Source: Woeseiaceae bacterium
GTDB lineage: Bacteria > Pseudomonadota > Gammaproteobacteria > Steroidobacterales > Woeseiaceae
Assembly: GCA_021773135.1 (NCBI GenBank)
Contig: JAJFKP010000004.1
Span: 62,001 to 126,000 of the forward strand
Length of the DNA: 64,000 nt
Direction: 5' to 3'
The notes under the pieces were generated by a model, which ran no database searches, was not told the DNA's origin, and saw nothing but the letters and a program-made list of their open reading frames with translations. The position numbers and the translations under genes are program-made. Below, piece by piece: positions 11,717 to 20,097 of this stretch; position 1 is the stretch's first letter; every line of letters begins with the position of its first letter.

Positions 11717-12238
11717 ATGCTCAAGCGAATATTTATCACAACCGTCGCAGTTGTCACTGCCGGCACCGTCATGGCCCAGGCCTACCGCTGGACCGATGCC
11801 AACGGTGTTGTGCATTACTCAGACCGGCCACAGGAAGGCGCCGAAGTCATCCAGTTGCCAAAAACCACAGCGTCGACCAGGCCCATCTCACCACAGATCA
11901 GGACAACCTCTCTGGACGAGCCTGCGGAGAACGCACAACCCACGTTTGCGTACGAGAGCATCGAAGTTAGTGCACCGGCACCCGAAGAAACGCTGTGGAA
12001 CATAGAGGGCGTACTCAACGTCACGCTGAATCTGCAACCGGCGCTGCAGTCGGGGCACCAGGTACGCGTCTACTTCGACGGCGAGGCGAGAGTGGTCGCC
12101 GGGACGAGCTTCCAGCTGCAGGAGGTCTTCCGGGGAGCACACAATATCCAGGCCGAGGTGCTCGACGAGAACGGTCAGCTGATGGGCAGAAGTCAGCCGA
12201 CTCGCTTCTACGTTCAACAGAACGCAATCGGCAACTAG
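11717..12238 (+). CDS. DUF4124 domain-containing exported protein
   Basis: A 173-residue protein with a short signal peptide (MLKRIFITTVAVVTAGTVMAQ) followed directly by a DUF4124 motif, AYRWTDANGVVHYSDRPQEGAEV. The remainder (about 90-170) looks like a small beta-rich domain. Function unknown; such proteins are periplasmic or membrane-attached and frequently sit between glnA and ntrB in gammaproteobacteria. The start ATG lies in a short direct repeat (ATGCTCAAG twice, 11705-11725). The following ntrB begins within about 15 bases of its stop. Confidence 0.85.
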   Translation: MLKRIFITTVAVVTAGTVMAQAYRWTDANGVVHYSDRPQEGAEVIQLPKTTASTRPISPQIRTTSLDEPAENAQPTFAYESIEVSAPAPEETLWNIEGVLNVTLNLQPALQSGHQVRVYFDGEARVVAGTSFQLQEVFRGAHNIQAEVLDENGQLMGRSQPTRFYVQQNAIGN

Positions 12239-12252
12239 TCCCTGGTTCCGGC

Positions 12253-13329
12253 ATAAAATCGCGCGACGGGGAGCCGCCGCAAACCGACGATATATTCGAC
12301 TCGCTAAATACGGCAGTCGTCATTGTCGATCGCAATCTCCTGATCGAAACACTCAATCCTGCAGCAGAAAACATACTCAGCATCAGCCTGTCCCGTGCTC
12401 GCCATAAGTCGATTCTTGAATTGTTTGGTGACGACGAAGAGCTGGGTGACATTCTGCATCGAGTTCTCGCCAGTGGCGACAACTACGCCAACGAAATTCG
12501 TCTTGCGCCAACAGAGGTATATGCCGAAGAGCGCCTGCTTGAGTGCCGGGTCTCCGCGCTGCAGCGCAATCGCTCAGAAGATGCACTGCTGATCGAGATG
12601 TGGGATGTAACACGGCGCACTCGAATAAGCCGGGAAAACGCACTGTTGATCCAACATGGTGCAGGCAGGCAAATGATTCGCCAGCTTGCACACGAAATCA
12701 AAAATCCGCTGGGCGGTTTACGCGGCGCCGCGCAGCTGCTCGAACGCCAGCTCGCGACAGACGAACTGAAAGAATACACCGAGGTCATCATAAGCGAGGC
12801 CGATCGACTGGCTGCACTCGTGGACACTCTGCTGGGACCCGGCGGTCCACCTGACAAGCGCTCGCAAAACATTCACGAAGTGCTTGAGTACGTTGTGCGG
12901 CTGTTACAACCTGAGTTGGGTGCAAACATTCGCGTGCATCGCGATTACGATGCAGGCTTACCCCAGATCAACCTTGATCGGGATCAGATGGTCCAGGCGT
13001 TTCTAAACCTTATTCGCAACGCGGCCACCGCCCTCGATGGCCGGGGGTTGATCACACTTCGCAGTCGCGCAGCGATGAATTTCACGATTGGCGATGTACG
13101 TCACCCGGTGGTTGCCAGCATCGAAATTCAGGACGACGGGCCTGGCATTGTGCCGGAATTACAAGACTCAATTTTTTATCCGATGGTCACCAGTCGGCCG
13201 GACGGCACAGGTCTGGGGCTGCCGGCCGCCCAGGAACTCATCAGTCGTCATGGTGGCCTGATCGAATTCGACAGCCGCCCGGGGCATACGGTATTCCAGG
13301 TTCTCATTCCTTTCACCGATGCGACTTGA
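12253..13329 (+). CDS. ntrB: Nitrogen regulation sensor histidine kinase NtrB (start codon non-canonical)
   Basis: Sensor of the NtrBC pair: phosphorylates NtrC under nitrogen limitation and, with PII, removes the phosphate in excess. A PAS domain (DDIFDSLNTAVVIVDRN onward) is followed by the phospho-acceptor motif QLAHEIKNPLGGLRGAAQLL, with His near 146, the N box NLIRNAATAL and G boxes DDGPGI and GTGLGLPAAQ. E. coli NtrB aligns from about ten residues before DDIFDSL. In this frame there is no ATG, GTG or TTG between a GTG at 11995, deep inside the DUF4124 gene, and the loss of the PAS domain. The ATA at 12253 would give 358 residues (349 in E. coli). I take 12253 provisionally; a base error or an unusual coupled start is possible. 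Confidence 0.85.
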   Translation: MKSRDGEPPQTDDIFDSLNTAVVIVDRNLLIETLNPAAENILSISLSRARHKSILELFGDDEELGDILHRVLASGDNYANEIRLAPTEVYAEERLLECRVSALQRNRSEDALLIEMWDVTRRTRISRENALLIQHGAGRQMIRQLAHEIKNPLGGLRGAAQLLERQLATDELKEYTEVIISEADRLAALVDTLLGPGGPPDKRSQNIHEVLEYVVRLLQPELGANIRVHRDYDAGLPQINLDRDQMVQAFLNLIRNAATALDGRGLITLRSRAAMNFTIGDVRHPVVASIEIQDDGPGIVPELQDSIFYPMVTSRPDGTGLGLPAAQELISRHGGLIEFDSRPGHTVFQVLIPFTDAT

Positions 13330-13333
13330 GTAA

Positions 13334-14734
13334 ATGAGTGACAAGCTGCAGGTGTGGATAGTCGATGACGACCAGTCAGTGCGCTGGGTACTGCAAAAGG
13401 CACTGCACCAGGCTGATATGGAAACGCGCGCATTCGAGCGGGGCGAACACCTGCTGGCAGCGCTCGGCGACAACCAGCCCGATGTCTTGATTACAGACGT
13501 TCGCATGCCGGGAATGGATGGACTAACCCTGCTGGAACGATTGAGCACACGCTGTCCCGAGTTGCCGGTGATCGTGATCACCGCTCACAGCGATCTCGAC
13601 AACGCTGTCGCCGCGTACCAGGGCGGCGCATTTGAATATCTGCCGAAACCATTTGACGTGGACGAAGCCGTCAGCCTGGTGGAGAAGGCAGCCCGACAAA
13701 GCGGCCTGGCGCTTGGCAGCGTTGCCAGTTCACGTAGTGATATTCCTTCCCTGATTGGCCAGGCGCCAGCGATGCAGGAGGTGTTCAGGTCGATCGGGCG
13801 CCTGGCGCGTTCCAGCATGACGGTGTTGATCACCGGAGAATCAGGCACCGGCAAAGAACTGGTCGCACAGGCTTTGCACCAGCATAGTCCGCGAGCGGGA
13901 CACCCTTTTGTCGCGCTCAACACCTCAGCGATAGCAGCCGAACTGCTCGAATCAGAACTGTTCGGTCACGAACGCGGCGCATTCACCGGCGCCGAAGCGC
14001 GACGCATAGGGCGATTCGAACAGGCAGACGGTGGCACGCTTTTCCTCGACGAAATTGGAGACATGTCGCCAGCACTGCAAACACGACTGTTGCGCGTTCT
14101 TGCCGAGAGTGAGTTCTACCGGGTTGGTGGACAAGCGTCGATTCGAGTTGATGTCCGGGTCATTGCGGCGACGAATCAGGATCTGGCGCGTGCGGTCAAG
14201 GAAGGACGTTTTCGCGAAGACCTGTATCACCGCATCAACGTCATGCGAATCAATACACCACCGCTGCGCCACCGTCGTGAGGACATACCGGCGCTGCTGA
14301 ATCACTATCTTGATGACGCCGGCACGGAACTCGGTTCTCCGGCAAAATCCGTTAACAGCGATGCCATGGCGCTTCTGCAGGGCTATGACTGGCCTGGAAA
14401 TGTACGCCAGCTAGTGAACGCCTCGCGCAGACTTACCGTAACGGCGCCGGGCGGTGTCATCACAGCGGCCGACATACCCGAGGATATCGGCGGGCGGTCC
14501 GGCGCCAAAAGGTTGCAGGAGGAGTGGACCCAGAGCCTGGCTTTCTGGGCTGAAAAGCGACTGCTTAATAATGACAATGCACCCCTGGTCGAGGAAGCCT
14601 TGCCGGAATTCGAGAAAACGTTGATCAGGACCGCGCTGGCGAAAGCGAAGGGCCACCGCCAGGACGCTGCGAAGATGCTCGGCTGGGGCCGCAACACCCT
14701 GACAAGAAAAATCCGGGCGCTCAACCTCGACTAA
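13334..14734 (+). CDS. ntrC: Nitrogen regulation response regulator NtrC
   Basis: A 466-residue sigma-54 activator. The receiver domain has the acidic pair near 11-13 and the phospho-acceptor Asp55 in LITDVRMPG. The AAA+ domain has GESGTGKE near 168 and the sigma-54 contact loop GAFTGA near 215. A Fis-type HTH closes the protein (AAKMLGWGRNTLTRK). It should bind the two enhancer sites upstream of glnA. It starts four bases after the ntrB stop, in the same transcript. Confidence 0.97.
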   Translation: MSDKLQVWIVDDDQSVRWVLQKALHQADMETRAFERGEHLLAALGDNQPDVLITDVRMPGMDGLTLLERLSTRCPELPVIVITAHSDLDNAVAAYQGGAFEYLPKPFDVDEAVSLVEKAARQSGLALGSVASSRSDIPSLIGQAPAMQEVFRSIGRLARSSMTVLITGESGTGKELVAQALHQHSPRAGHPFVALNTSAIAAELLESELFGHERGAFTGAEARRIGRFEQADGGTLFLDEIGDMSPALQTRLLRVLAESEFYRVGGQASIRVDVRVIAATNQDLARAVKEGRFREDLYHRINVMRINTPPLRHRREDIPALLNHYLDDAGTELGSPAKSVNSDAMALLQGYDWPGNVRQLVNASRRLTVTAPGGVITAADIPEDIGGRSGAKRLQEEWTQSLAFWAEKRLLNNDNAPLVEEALPEFEKTLIRTALAKAKGHRQDAAKMLGWGRNTLTRKIRALNLD

Positions 14735-14876
14735 CAGCTTCCTGAACTTATTGAAAAGGGCAAATTCGATCCGAGTCTGCCATTGGCTTTCCGGGCAGCG
14801 CGGCTGTTTGATACGGTGATTGAAGAGATTTTCGAGGACGACGCCGACGAACAGGCGAGGCGTTGACGGCAAGACC
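14735..14876. other. ntrC-pyrD convergent spacer with an open in-frame tail
   Basis: 142 bases between the convergent ntrC and pyrD. In the ntrC frame the stop TAA is followed by 43 further sense codons before a TGA at about 14864-14866, reading LPELIEKGKF...FDTVIEEIFEDD. No start codon with a ribosome site opens this segment, so I do not call a gene. No terminator hairpin is obvious. Confidence 0.4.
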
Positions 14877-15806
14877 TCAAACGGACAGCGAACCGACCAG
14901 CTCGGACACCGAGCGCATTGCATGCCGGTGCAAATAGTCTGCTATTCCTGTGTTAATTTCGCGACACAACAACGGATCGTAGAACAGCGCCGTACCAACG
15001 CCGACGGTTGTCGCACCGGCAATGATAAATTCGAGCGCGTCCGTTGCATTGGCAATGCCGCCCTGTCCGATAATTGGGATATTGTTTGGCGCGGCGACTT
15101 CGTGCACCTGATGAACTTTTAATAACGCAATCGGTTTGATAGCCGGACCCGACAGACCGCCACGAACGTTGCCGATGACGGGTTTACGTTGCTCGGCATC
15201 AATTGCCATACCCATGACCGTATTGACCACCGCAAGCGCGTCTGCTCCCGCGTCAATACAACGGCGCGCGTTTTCCTGGATGTCGGTCTGGTTCGGCGAC
15301 AACTTTGCGATGATGGGTTTCGTCGTGCTGTCGCGACAGGCAGCAACAACGCGCGCAGACATGTCCGGGTCGTTGCCAAATGAAACGCCCCCCTCCTTGA
15401 TATTCGGACAGGAGATGTTGATCTCAATTGCATCAATAGGTGAGTCATCAAAACGACGCGTTACGGCCGCATAGTCTTCCACCGTCGAGCCGCATACGTT
15501 GGCCATGAATCGCGTTTCATCGAAATCAAGCGCTGGCAGGATGTCATCGACAACCGTATCTACCCCGGGGTTCTGCAAGCCGATTGCATTGAGCATCCCC
15601 ATCGGCGTTTCGTAAACACGATGCGGTGGATTGCCGAGTCTCGGCTCGAGCGTCGTTCCTTTAAGAACTATTGCGCCAACGTCCCTGTTCGAAAAACCTT
15701 CAATGCGCGTGTATTCCTCGCCAAAGCCAACGCACCCGGATAGCAGCACAATGGGTGAGTCGAATTGCAGTCCGCAGAAATCGGTTTTGACAGATGGGGG
15801 AGGCAC
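14877..15806 (-). CDS. pyrD: Dihydroorotate dehydrogenase, class 1B-type catalytic subunit
   Basis: A 309-residue FMN enzyme oxidising dihydroorotate to orotate in pyrimidine synthesis. Blocks GLQNPG, NISCPNIKEGG (catalytic Cys in the class 1 position), KLSPNQTDI, NTVMGMAID, GGLSGPAIKP and IPIIGQGGI match the class 1B (PyrDB) type typified by Lactococcus, not the membrane class 2 enzyme of E. coli. Class 1B normally pairs with the iron-sulfur/FAD subunit PyrK to reduce NAD; no pyrK lies in this window. The start is GTG at 15806. Cytosolic. It diverges from trmL. Confidence 0.92.
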   Translation of the reverse strand: MPPPSVKTDFCGLQFDSPIVLLSGCVGFGEEYTRIEGFSNRDVGAIVLKGTTLEPRLGNPPHRVYETPMGMLNAIGLQNPGVDTVVDDILPALDFDETRFMANVCGSTVEDYAAVTRRFDDSPIDAIEINISCPNIKEGGVSFGNDPDMSARVVAACRDSTTKPIIAKLSPNQTDIQENARRCIDAGADALAVVNTVMGMAIDAEQRKPVIGNVRGGLSGPAIKPIALLKVHQVHEVAAPNNIPIIGQGGIANATDALEFIIAGATTVGVGTALFYDPLLCREINTGIADYLHRHAMRSVSELVGSLSV

Positions 15807-15880
15807 TGCAGCTAAAGTCGTCCGAATTTGTTCATATCGCGCGCGATCTTACACACCTATTCATGCAAAATGCATAGCCT

Positions 15881-16345
15881 ATGTTCAGTCTCATTCTGTA
15901 CGAGCCGGAAATTCCCCCGAATACGGGCAACATAATACGCCTTTGTGCCAATACGGGTGTACAGCTGCACCTCGTCAGGCCACTTGGCTTTGAGCTGGAC
16001 GAACCCAGGCTGAAACGAGCCGGGCTGGACTACCGGGAGTTTGCAGAAGTGACTGTCCACGACGATCTGCCCGCCTGCCTGAGTGCGTTGCAACATCCTC
16101 GCGTGTTTGCGTTGAGTACACGGGGCGACACCGACTTCTCGGCACCGAACTTTAGCGACAGCGACGCGTTCCTGTTCGGCCCCGAAACCCGCGGGCTGCC
16201 GCAGGAGATTCTTGACTCACTGCCGCCCGAACAAACTCTCCGGTTACCGATGCTTCGGACCAGTCGCAGCCTCAACCTGTCAAACGCCGCAGCGGTCATG
16301 GTTTACGAGGCGTGGCGACAGCTCCGTTTCACGGGGCGTGGCTGA
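15881..16345 (+). CDS. trmL: tRNA (cytidine/uridine-34 2'-O)-methyltransferase
   Basis: A 154-residue SPOUT-fold enzyme that 2'-O-methylates the wobble nucleotide of tRNA-Leu. Diagnostic segments: MFSLILYEPEIPPNTGNIIRLCANTG at the N terminus, FLFGPETRGLP in the middle, and LRLPMLRTSRSLNLSNAAAVMVYEAWRQ in the knot that binds SAM. Length equals that of E. coli TrmL (157). It ends one base from the convergent gpsA. Confidence 0.95.
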   Translation: MFSLILYEPEIPPNTGNIIRLCANTGVQLHLVRPLGFELDEPRLKRAGLDYREFAEVTVHDDLPACLSALQHPRVFALSTRGDTDFSAPNFSDSDAFLFGPETRGLPQEILDSLPPEQTLRLPMLRTSRSLNLSNAAAVMVYEAWRQLRFTGRG

Positions 16346-16346
16346 A

Positions 16347-17351
16347 CTATTCCGGCTTGAGGCCTCTGCGCATCAACGTACCCACCGCCTCGCGCGGTGC
16401 AACACCTTCATAAAGAATGCGATAGATCTCATTACAGATCGGCATAACAACCTGCGCCTTTTCTGCCACTTCCTTGACCGCTTTTGCTGCGAGCACGCCC
16501 TCTACAACCTGCTGAATTTCATCCTGCGCCTCCTGCACCGACCTGCCGCGCGCCAGCGCGAGACCCATGCGCCGATTCCGCGACAGGTCGTCAGTACAGG
16601 TGAGTACCAGGTCGCCCATTCCCGCCAGGCCCATAAACGTCTCGCTGTTCGCGCCCAAAGCCACGCCCAGGCGCATCATTTCAACCAGGCCGCGATTGAT
16701 CAGCGCGATGCGGGTGTTGGCACCGAAACCGAGACCATCTGACAGTCCGGCACCGATGGCTAAAACGTTCTTGACCGCACCGCCAACCTCGACACCGACG
16801 ATGTCTTCCGATGTGTAGGCACGAAAGTTATCGCCTGACAGTGTGGTGGCCAGTTCACCGGCAAAAGCAGCGTCATTGGCAGCAATCGTCATGGCCGTTG
16901 GCAGGCCCTCGCCAACTTCCTTCGCAAAAGTCGGGCCCGATAATACGGCGATGGGCTGCTGGTCGCCGAAAATTTCCTGCGCAACCTGGTGTGGCAGTTT
17001 GCCGGTCGACAGCTCAAACCCTTTCGTCGCCCAGCAAATTCTCGCACCGTCATCGAGCATGGGCGCCACGGTCGTGAGCGTTTCGCGCAACCCATGGCTG
17101 GGCACCGATATCAGGATATCTTTTGCGCCGGCCACACAGGCCTGTATGTCCGTTACGACCTCGATATTCTCCGGAAACCTGGCACCCGGCAAATAGCGGT
17201 CGTTACAACGGCTTGCGTCAATCGCCAGGAGCTGCTCCCGGTCCCTGCCCCACAGCCGCACCGATCTGCCACTGCGGGCAAACTGCAGTGCCAGTGCCGT
17301 GCCCCATGACCCGGCACCGAGAACTGCAATTGGCGGCTTATCGGCAGGCAT
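16347..17351 (-). CDS. gpsA: Glycerol-3-phosphate dehydrogenase [NAD(P)+]
   Basis: A 334-residue enzyme making sn-glycerol-3-phosphate from dihydroxyacetone phosphate for phospholipid synthesis. N-terminal dinucleotide fold IAVLGAGSWGTALA, catalytic Lys in GGAVKNVLAIGAG, and the helix with GLAGMGDLVLTCTD...SRNRRMG are as expected. It is the last gene of the rhodanese-grxC-secB-gpsA operon, the order also seen in E. coli; secB ends 12 bases before it. Confidence 0.97.
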   Translation of the reverse strand: MPADKPPIAVLGAGSWGTALALQFARSGRSVRLWGRDREQLLAIDASRCNDRYLPGARFPENIEVVTDIQACVAGAKDILISVPSHGLRETLTTVAPMLDDGARICWATKGFELSTGKLPHQVAQEIFGDQQPIAVLSGPTFAKEVGEGLPTAMTIAANDAAFAGELATTLSGDNFRAYTSEDIVGVEVGGAVKNVLAIGAGLSDGLGFGANTRIALINRGLVEMMRLGVALGANSETFMGLAGMGDLVLTCTDDLSRNRRMGLALARGRSVQEAQDEIQQVVEGVLAAKAVKEVAEKAQVVMPICNEIYRILYEGVAPREAVGTLMRRGLKPE

Positions 17352-17362
17352 TGGCCAGCAAC

Positions 17363-17857
17363 TTAATGCCCTTTGCCGCCACTGCTGCCGCCGTTATCGG
17401 CAGCGGCGCGGGCCTCCGCCTGCGCGATGCCCTGTGCGTAGAGCGCATCGAAATTAATCGGTTGCAGAACAAACTCCGGAAAGCCGCCCCTGGAGATCAT
17501 CGAGGCGATTGCCTCGCGAGCATACGGAAACAATATATTCGGACAGAAACTGCCTACGAGGGCTTTCATTTCCTCTTCGCCGTAGCCGGACATGTGAAAA
17601 ATCCCCGCCTGTTGCAGCTCAACAAGAAAAATCGTTTTGTCTTCTTCCTTGGCCTCAACCGTGACCGACAGGACGACCTCGTGGGTATTGTCCGACACAC
17701 TGGAATGCGTGCTGCGCAGATTCAGGTCTGTCTTGGGAGCCCAGTCCGATCTGGTGAACACCTGCGGTGTGTGCGGAGATTCGAAAGAAAAATCCTTTAC
17801 GTAAACTTTCTGAATTGCGAGCTGCCTCTCGGGCGCCTTTTCATCACTCTCTGCCAT
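17363..17857 (-). CDS. secB: Protein-export chaperone SecB
   Basis: A 164-residue cytosolic tetrameric chaperone that keeps preproteins unfolded and hands them to SecA. The core IQKVYVKDFSFESPHTPQVF and the segment CPNILFPYAREAIASMISRGGFPEFVLQPINFDALYAQ are diagnostic. The C-terminal tail is Gly/Ser-rich, as usual, ending near KGH. Placed between grxC and gpsA as in E. coli. Confidence 0.97.
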   Translation of the reverse strand: MAESDEKAPERQLAIQKVYVKDFSFESPHTPQVFTRSDWAPKTDLNLRSTHSSVSDNTHEVVLSVTVEAKEEDKTIFLVELQQAGIFHMSGYGEEEMKALVGSFCPNILFPYAREAIASMISRGGFPEFVLQPINFDALYAQGIAQAEARAAADNGGSSGGKGH

Positions 17858-17917
17858 GCTTGTATCCTGTTAGTTAAACCGTGTTTGTTTAGAAATTCGA
17901 TCGTTGTGCAATATTTT

Positions 17918-18187
17918 TCAGCCGCCAAGCAGCCGGTCGAGTTCGCCTTTCTGCTCCAGCGCATACAGCTCATCGAACCCGCCAATCGGCTCGTCATTAA
18001 TGAAAATCTGCGGCACCGTTCTGCGTCCGCTGCGTTGTTCCATCGTCGCACGCAGCTCCGCGTTGCCGCTGATCAGGATATCCTCAAAAGGAACGCCCTT
18101 CTTTTTTAGTAACATTCGTGCGGCCAGGCAGAAAGGGCACTGCGCTGTGCCATACATTACTACTGTCGCGGTGTGGCTGGATGTCAT
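17918..18187 (-). CDS. grxC: Glutaredoxin 3
   Basis: An 89-residue thioredoxin-fold oxidoreductase with the dithiol motif CPFC at about 17-20, cis-Pro in TVPQIFIN, and GGFDELYALEQKGEL at the C terminus. It reduces disulfides and mixed glutathione disulfides. It starts 42 bases after the rhodanese stop and lies 60 bases before secB. Confidence 0.96.
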   Translation of the reverse strand: MTSSHTATVVMYGTAQCPFCLAARMLLKKKGVPFEDILISGNAELRATMEQRSGRRTVPQIFINDEPIGGFDELYALEQKGELDRLLGG

Positions 18188-18229
18188 TGCTACGGCTCTC
18201 TCCGGTTTGCGTTCTGCCGGCTGTTCTCG

Positions 18230-18679
18230 TTAACCCTTTTTCTTGCCCCTGGTTTTCTTGCCGGTAACGAGTGGCAGGTTCGCCTGTGTCCAGGCCGCAA
18301 CGCCGCCTTTCAGTCCGTATATGCTTTCGACGCCAGACTTGCGCAGTGTATTTACCGCTCTTGAAGATGTCATGCCTGTGTCACACACGGCAAGAATGGG
18401 TTTGCTTTTGAACTTGTCGATCTTGTCCTTATGGGCGTCGAGTTCGTCAAACGGTATGTTCTTGGCACCCACAATATGACCACGCGCAAATGCATCAGCG
18501 CCGCGCAGGTCGATAACCACTGCGTCCGCGTTGATAAGGCCGACCGCGGCCTGCGGTTCAACGTTCGTGATGCCGCTCGCTTTACGCCGCAGCTCCGAAA
18601 AAACCAGCACAAAAAAACTGATCGTTAAGGCGGTGACAAGAATCATGTGGTTTGATGCAAATTCAAGAAACGTATTCAT
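18230..18679 (-). CDS. Membrane-anchored rhodanese-like protein (YibN type)
   Basis: A 149-residue protein with one N-terminal membrane helix (about 12-28) and a cytoplasmic rhodanese domain. The catalytic loop AVCDTGMTSSRA carries the active Cys; GLKGGVAAW closes the domain. The tail is lysine-rich (TGKKTRGKKKG). Sulfur-transfer activity is inferred from the family; the E. coli homologue YibN is a membrane protein encoded in the same position before grxC and secB. First gene of this minus-strand operon, diverging from the envC-like gene. Confidence 0.9.
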   Translation of the reverse strand: MNTFLEFASNHMILVTALTISFFVLVFSELRRKASGITNVEPQAAVGLINADAVVIDLRGADAFARGHIVGAKNIPFDELDAHKDKIDKFKSKPILAVCDTGMTSSRAVNTLRKSGVESIYGLKGGVAAWTQANLPLVTGKKTRGKKKG

Positions 18680-18848
18680 GGTTTTCCAGATGCGGGTTTA
18701 CGGTGTTTCGGAGCGCGTCGGCCGGGCCAAAAGCGGCCCACGCAGTCCTGATTCCTTAAAGGTAGCGCAGTTACGGGCGAATCGCCCAGTATACCAGCGC
18801 CGGCAAGCCGCTGGTGTAATGATGAGCAATGCAATTACACTTCAGCCC

Positions 18849-20006
18849 ATGGTTTTTGTTCGTCGAATTACGCTCGTTCTTGCGCTGCTCCTCGCGGGCC
18901 CGGCATGGGGCCAGGAGGCGGGGCTCGCCAAAATCAAAGAGCGAGAGCTCGAAGCGGTACGCGAGAAGATCAGCGCACTCAAGGTCAATATGGACCAGCG
19001 GGCCTCCGAGAGAGATCGCATCACGGGCGAATTGCAGTCCGCGGAGGTACAGATTGCCGAGAAGCGCGCGCGCATGAAAGAGCTTGAACGGCAGCGAACG
19101 TTCAGCGAAAAGAAAAAGGCCGATCTGTCAGAGAAGCTTGCCAGCAAGGAAACCGAGCTGGCCGCTGAAGCAGAACAGCTCTCGGCGCAGGTGGTGGCGG
19201 CGTACACCAGCGGCGAGCAGGAGCGTATCAAGCTGCTCCTTAATCAGCACGATCCGGCTACCCTGGGGCGGCTCATGACCTATTACCGGTATATGAGTGA
19301 TTATCGTGGCGCCAATATCGAGTCGGTCAACGGGCATATTGCGGACCTCTCTGAACTCAGGCAGCAGGCGGCCGCTGAGGAAGCGCGGCTCGCGGGTCTT
19401 GCGCGGGCGCGTTATGCCGAACTAACTGAATTGCAGGGCGCACAGGAAAAACGTCAGCAGCTGCTGGCGTCCCTTAAATCCCGCATTGCGGAGGAAGGCT
19501 CCGAAATTGCGCGCCTGGCGGCGGAGGAGAAGGACCTCGCGCGCCTCATTATCGAACTGACCAGCATTCTGTCTGACTACCCGATTACATCGGAAGAACC
19601 ATTCAGCAGCCTCAAAGGCAATCTGACCTGGCCAATCGCCGGCAGAATGATCCATGACTTCGGGCAGCCACGGGCGGGCGGCATGAAATGGAATGGCGTT
19701 GTACTGTCCGCGCCGCGCGGCCGGGAGGTGCGGGCGATCTATCACGGCAGGGTTGTCTTCGCGGACTGGCTGGCCGGCATGGGTCTCCTGGTGATCGTCG
19801 ATCACGGTGATGCCTACATGACACTCTATGGCTACAACGAATCCACGTTAAAAAGCGCCGGAGACTGGGTTGCGCCGGGAGACGTGATTGCCACCGTTGG
19901 CGACAGTGGCGGCCAGCAGCAAACCGGCCTGTATTTCGAAGTCCGGCAGGGCGCGAAACCGATGAATCCCCGCACCTGGGTGTCGCGGCAGCCCGGTCAG
20001 CGCTAG
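18849..20006 (+). CDS. envC: Murein hydrolase activator EnvC-like protein
   Basis: A ~385-residue exported protein: signal peptide MVFVRRITLVLALLLAGPAWG, a long coiled coil (about 25-235) and a C-terminal LytM/M23 domain. The catalytic histidines of active M23 peptidases are missing: the site expected to read H-x3-D reads MKWNGVVL, and the H-x-H end reads TGLYFEV. That pattern is characteristic of EnvC, which activates amidases AmiA/AmiB at the septum instead of cutting peptidoglycan. In-frame ATGs at 18819/18822 would add ten residues; none has a strong ribosome site. Frame remains open far upstream without support. In E. coli gpmM precedes it; here it does not. Confidence 0.88.
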   Translation: MVFVRRITLVLALLLAGPAWGQEAGLAKIKERELEAVREKISALKVNMDQRASERDRITGELQSAEVQIAEKRARMKELERQRTFSEKKKADLSEKLASKETELAAEAEQLSAQVVAAYTSGEQERIKLLLNQHDPATLGRLMTYYRYMSDYRGANIESVNGHIADLSELRQQAAAEEARLAGLARARYAELTELQGAQEKRQQLLASLKSRIAEEGSEIARLAAEEKDLARLIIELTSILSDYPITSEEPFSSLKGNLTWPIAGRMIHDFGQPRAGGMKWNGVVLSAPRGREVRAIYHGRVVFADWLAGMGLLVIVDHGDAYMTLYGYNESTLKSAGDWVAPGDVIATVGDSGGQQQTGLYFEVRQGAKPMNPRTWVSRQPGQR

Positions 20007-20097
20007 CCAATGGCTCGGCGGCCGGGGTCTCGCGCCGGCAGCAAGCTGTGCTAACTTGCAAGACCGACTCGGTTCCAGTTAAGTTCGATATCAACCT

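Noticed and set aside
11995-12252. N-terminal extension of NtrB from the GTG at 11995
   Set aside because: It is out of frame over the conserved DUF4124 gene and is Arg/Gly-rich low-quality sequence, not a PAS extension.
18531-18848. Long N-terminal extension of the EnvC-like protein
   Set aside because: It overlaps the divergent rhodanese gene and puts the signal peptide in the middle of the protein.
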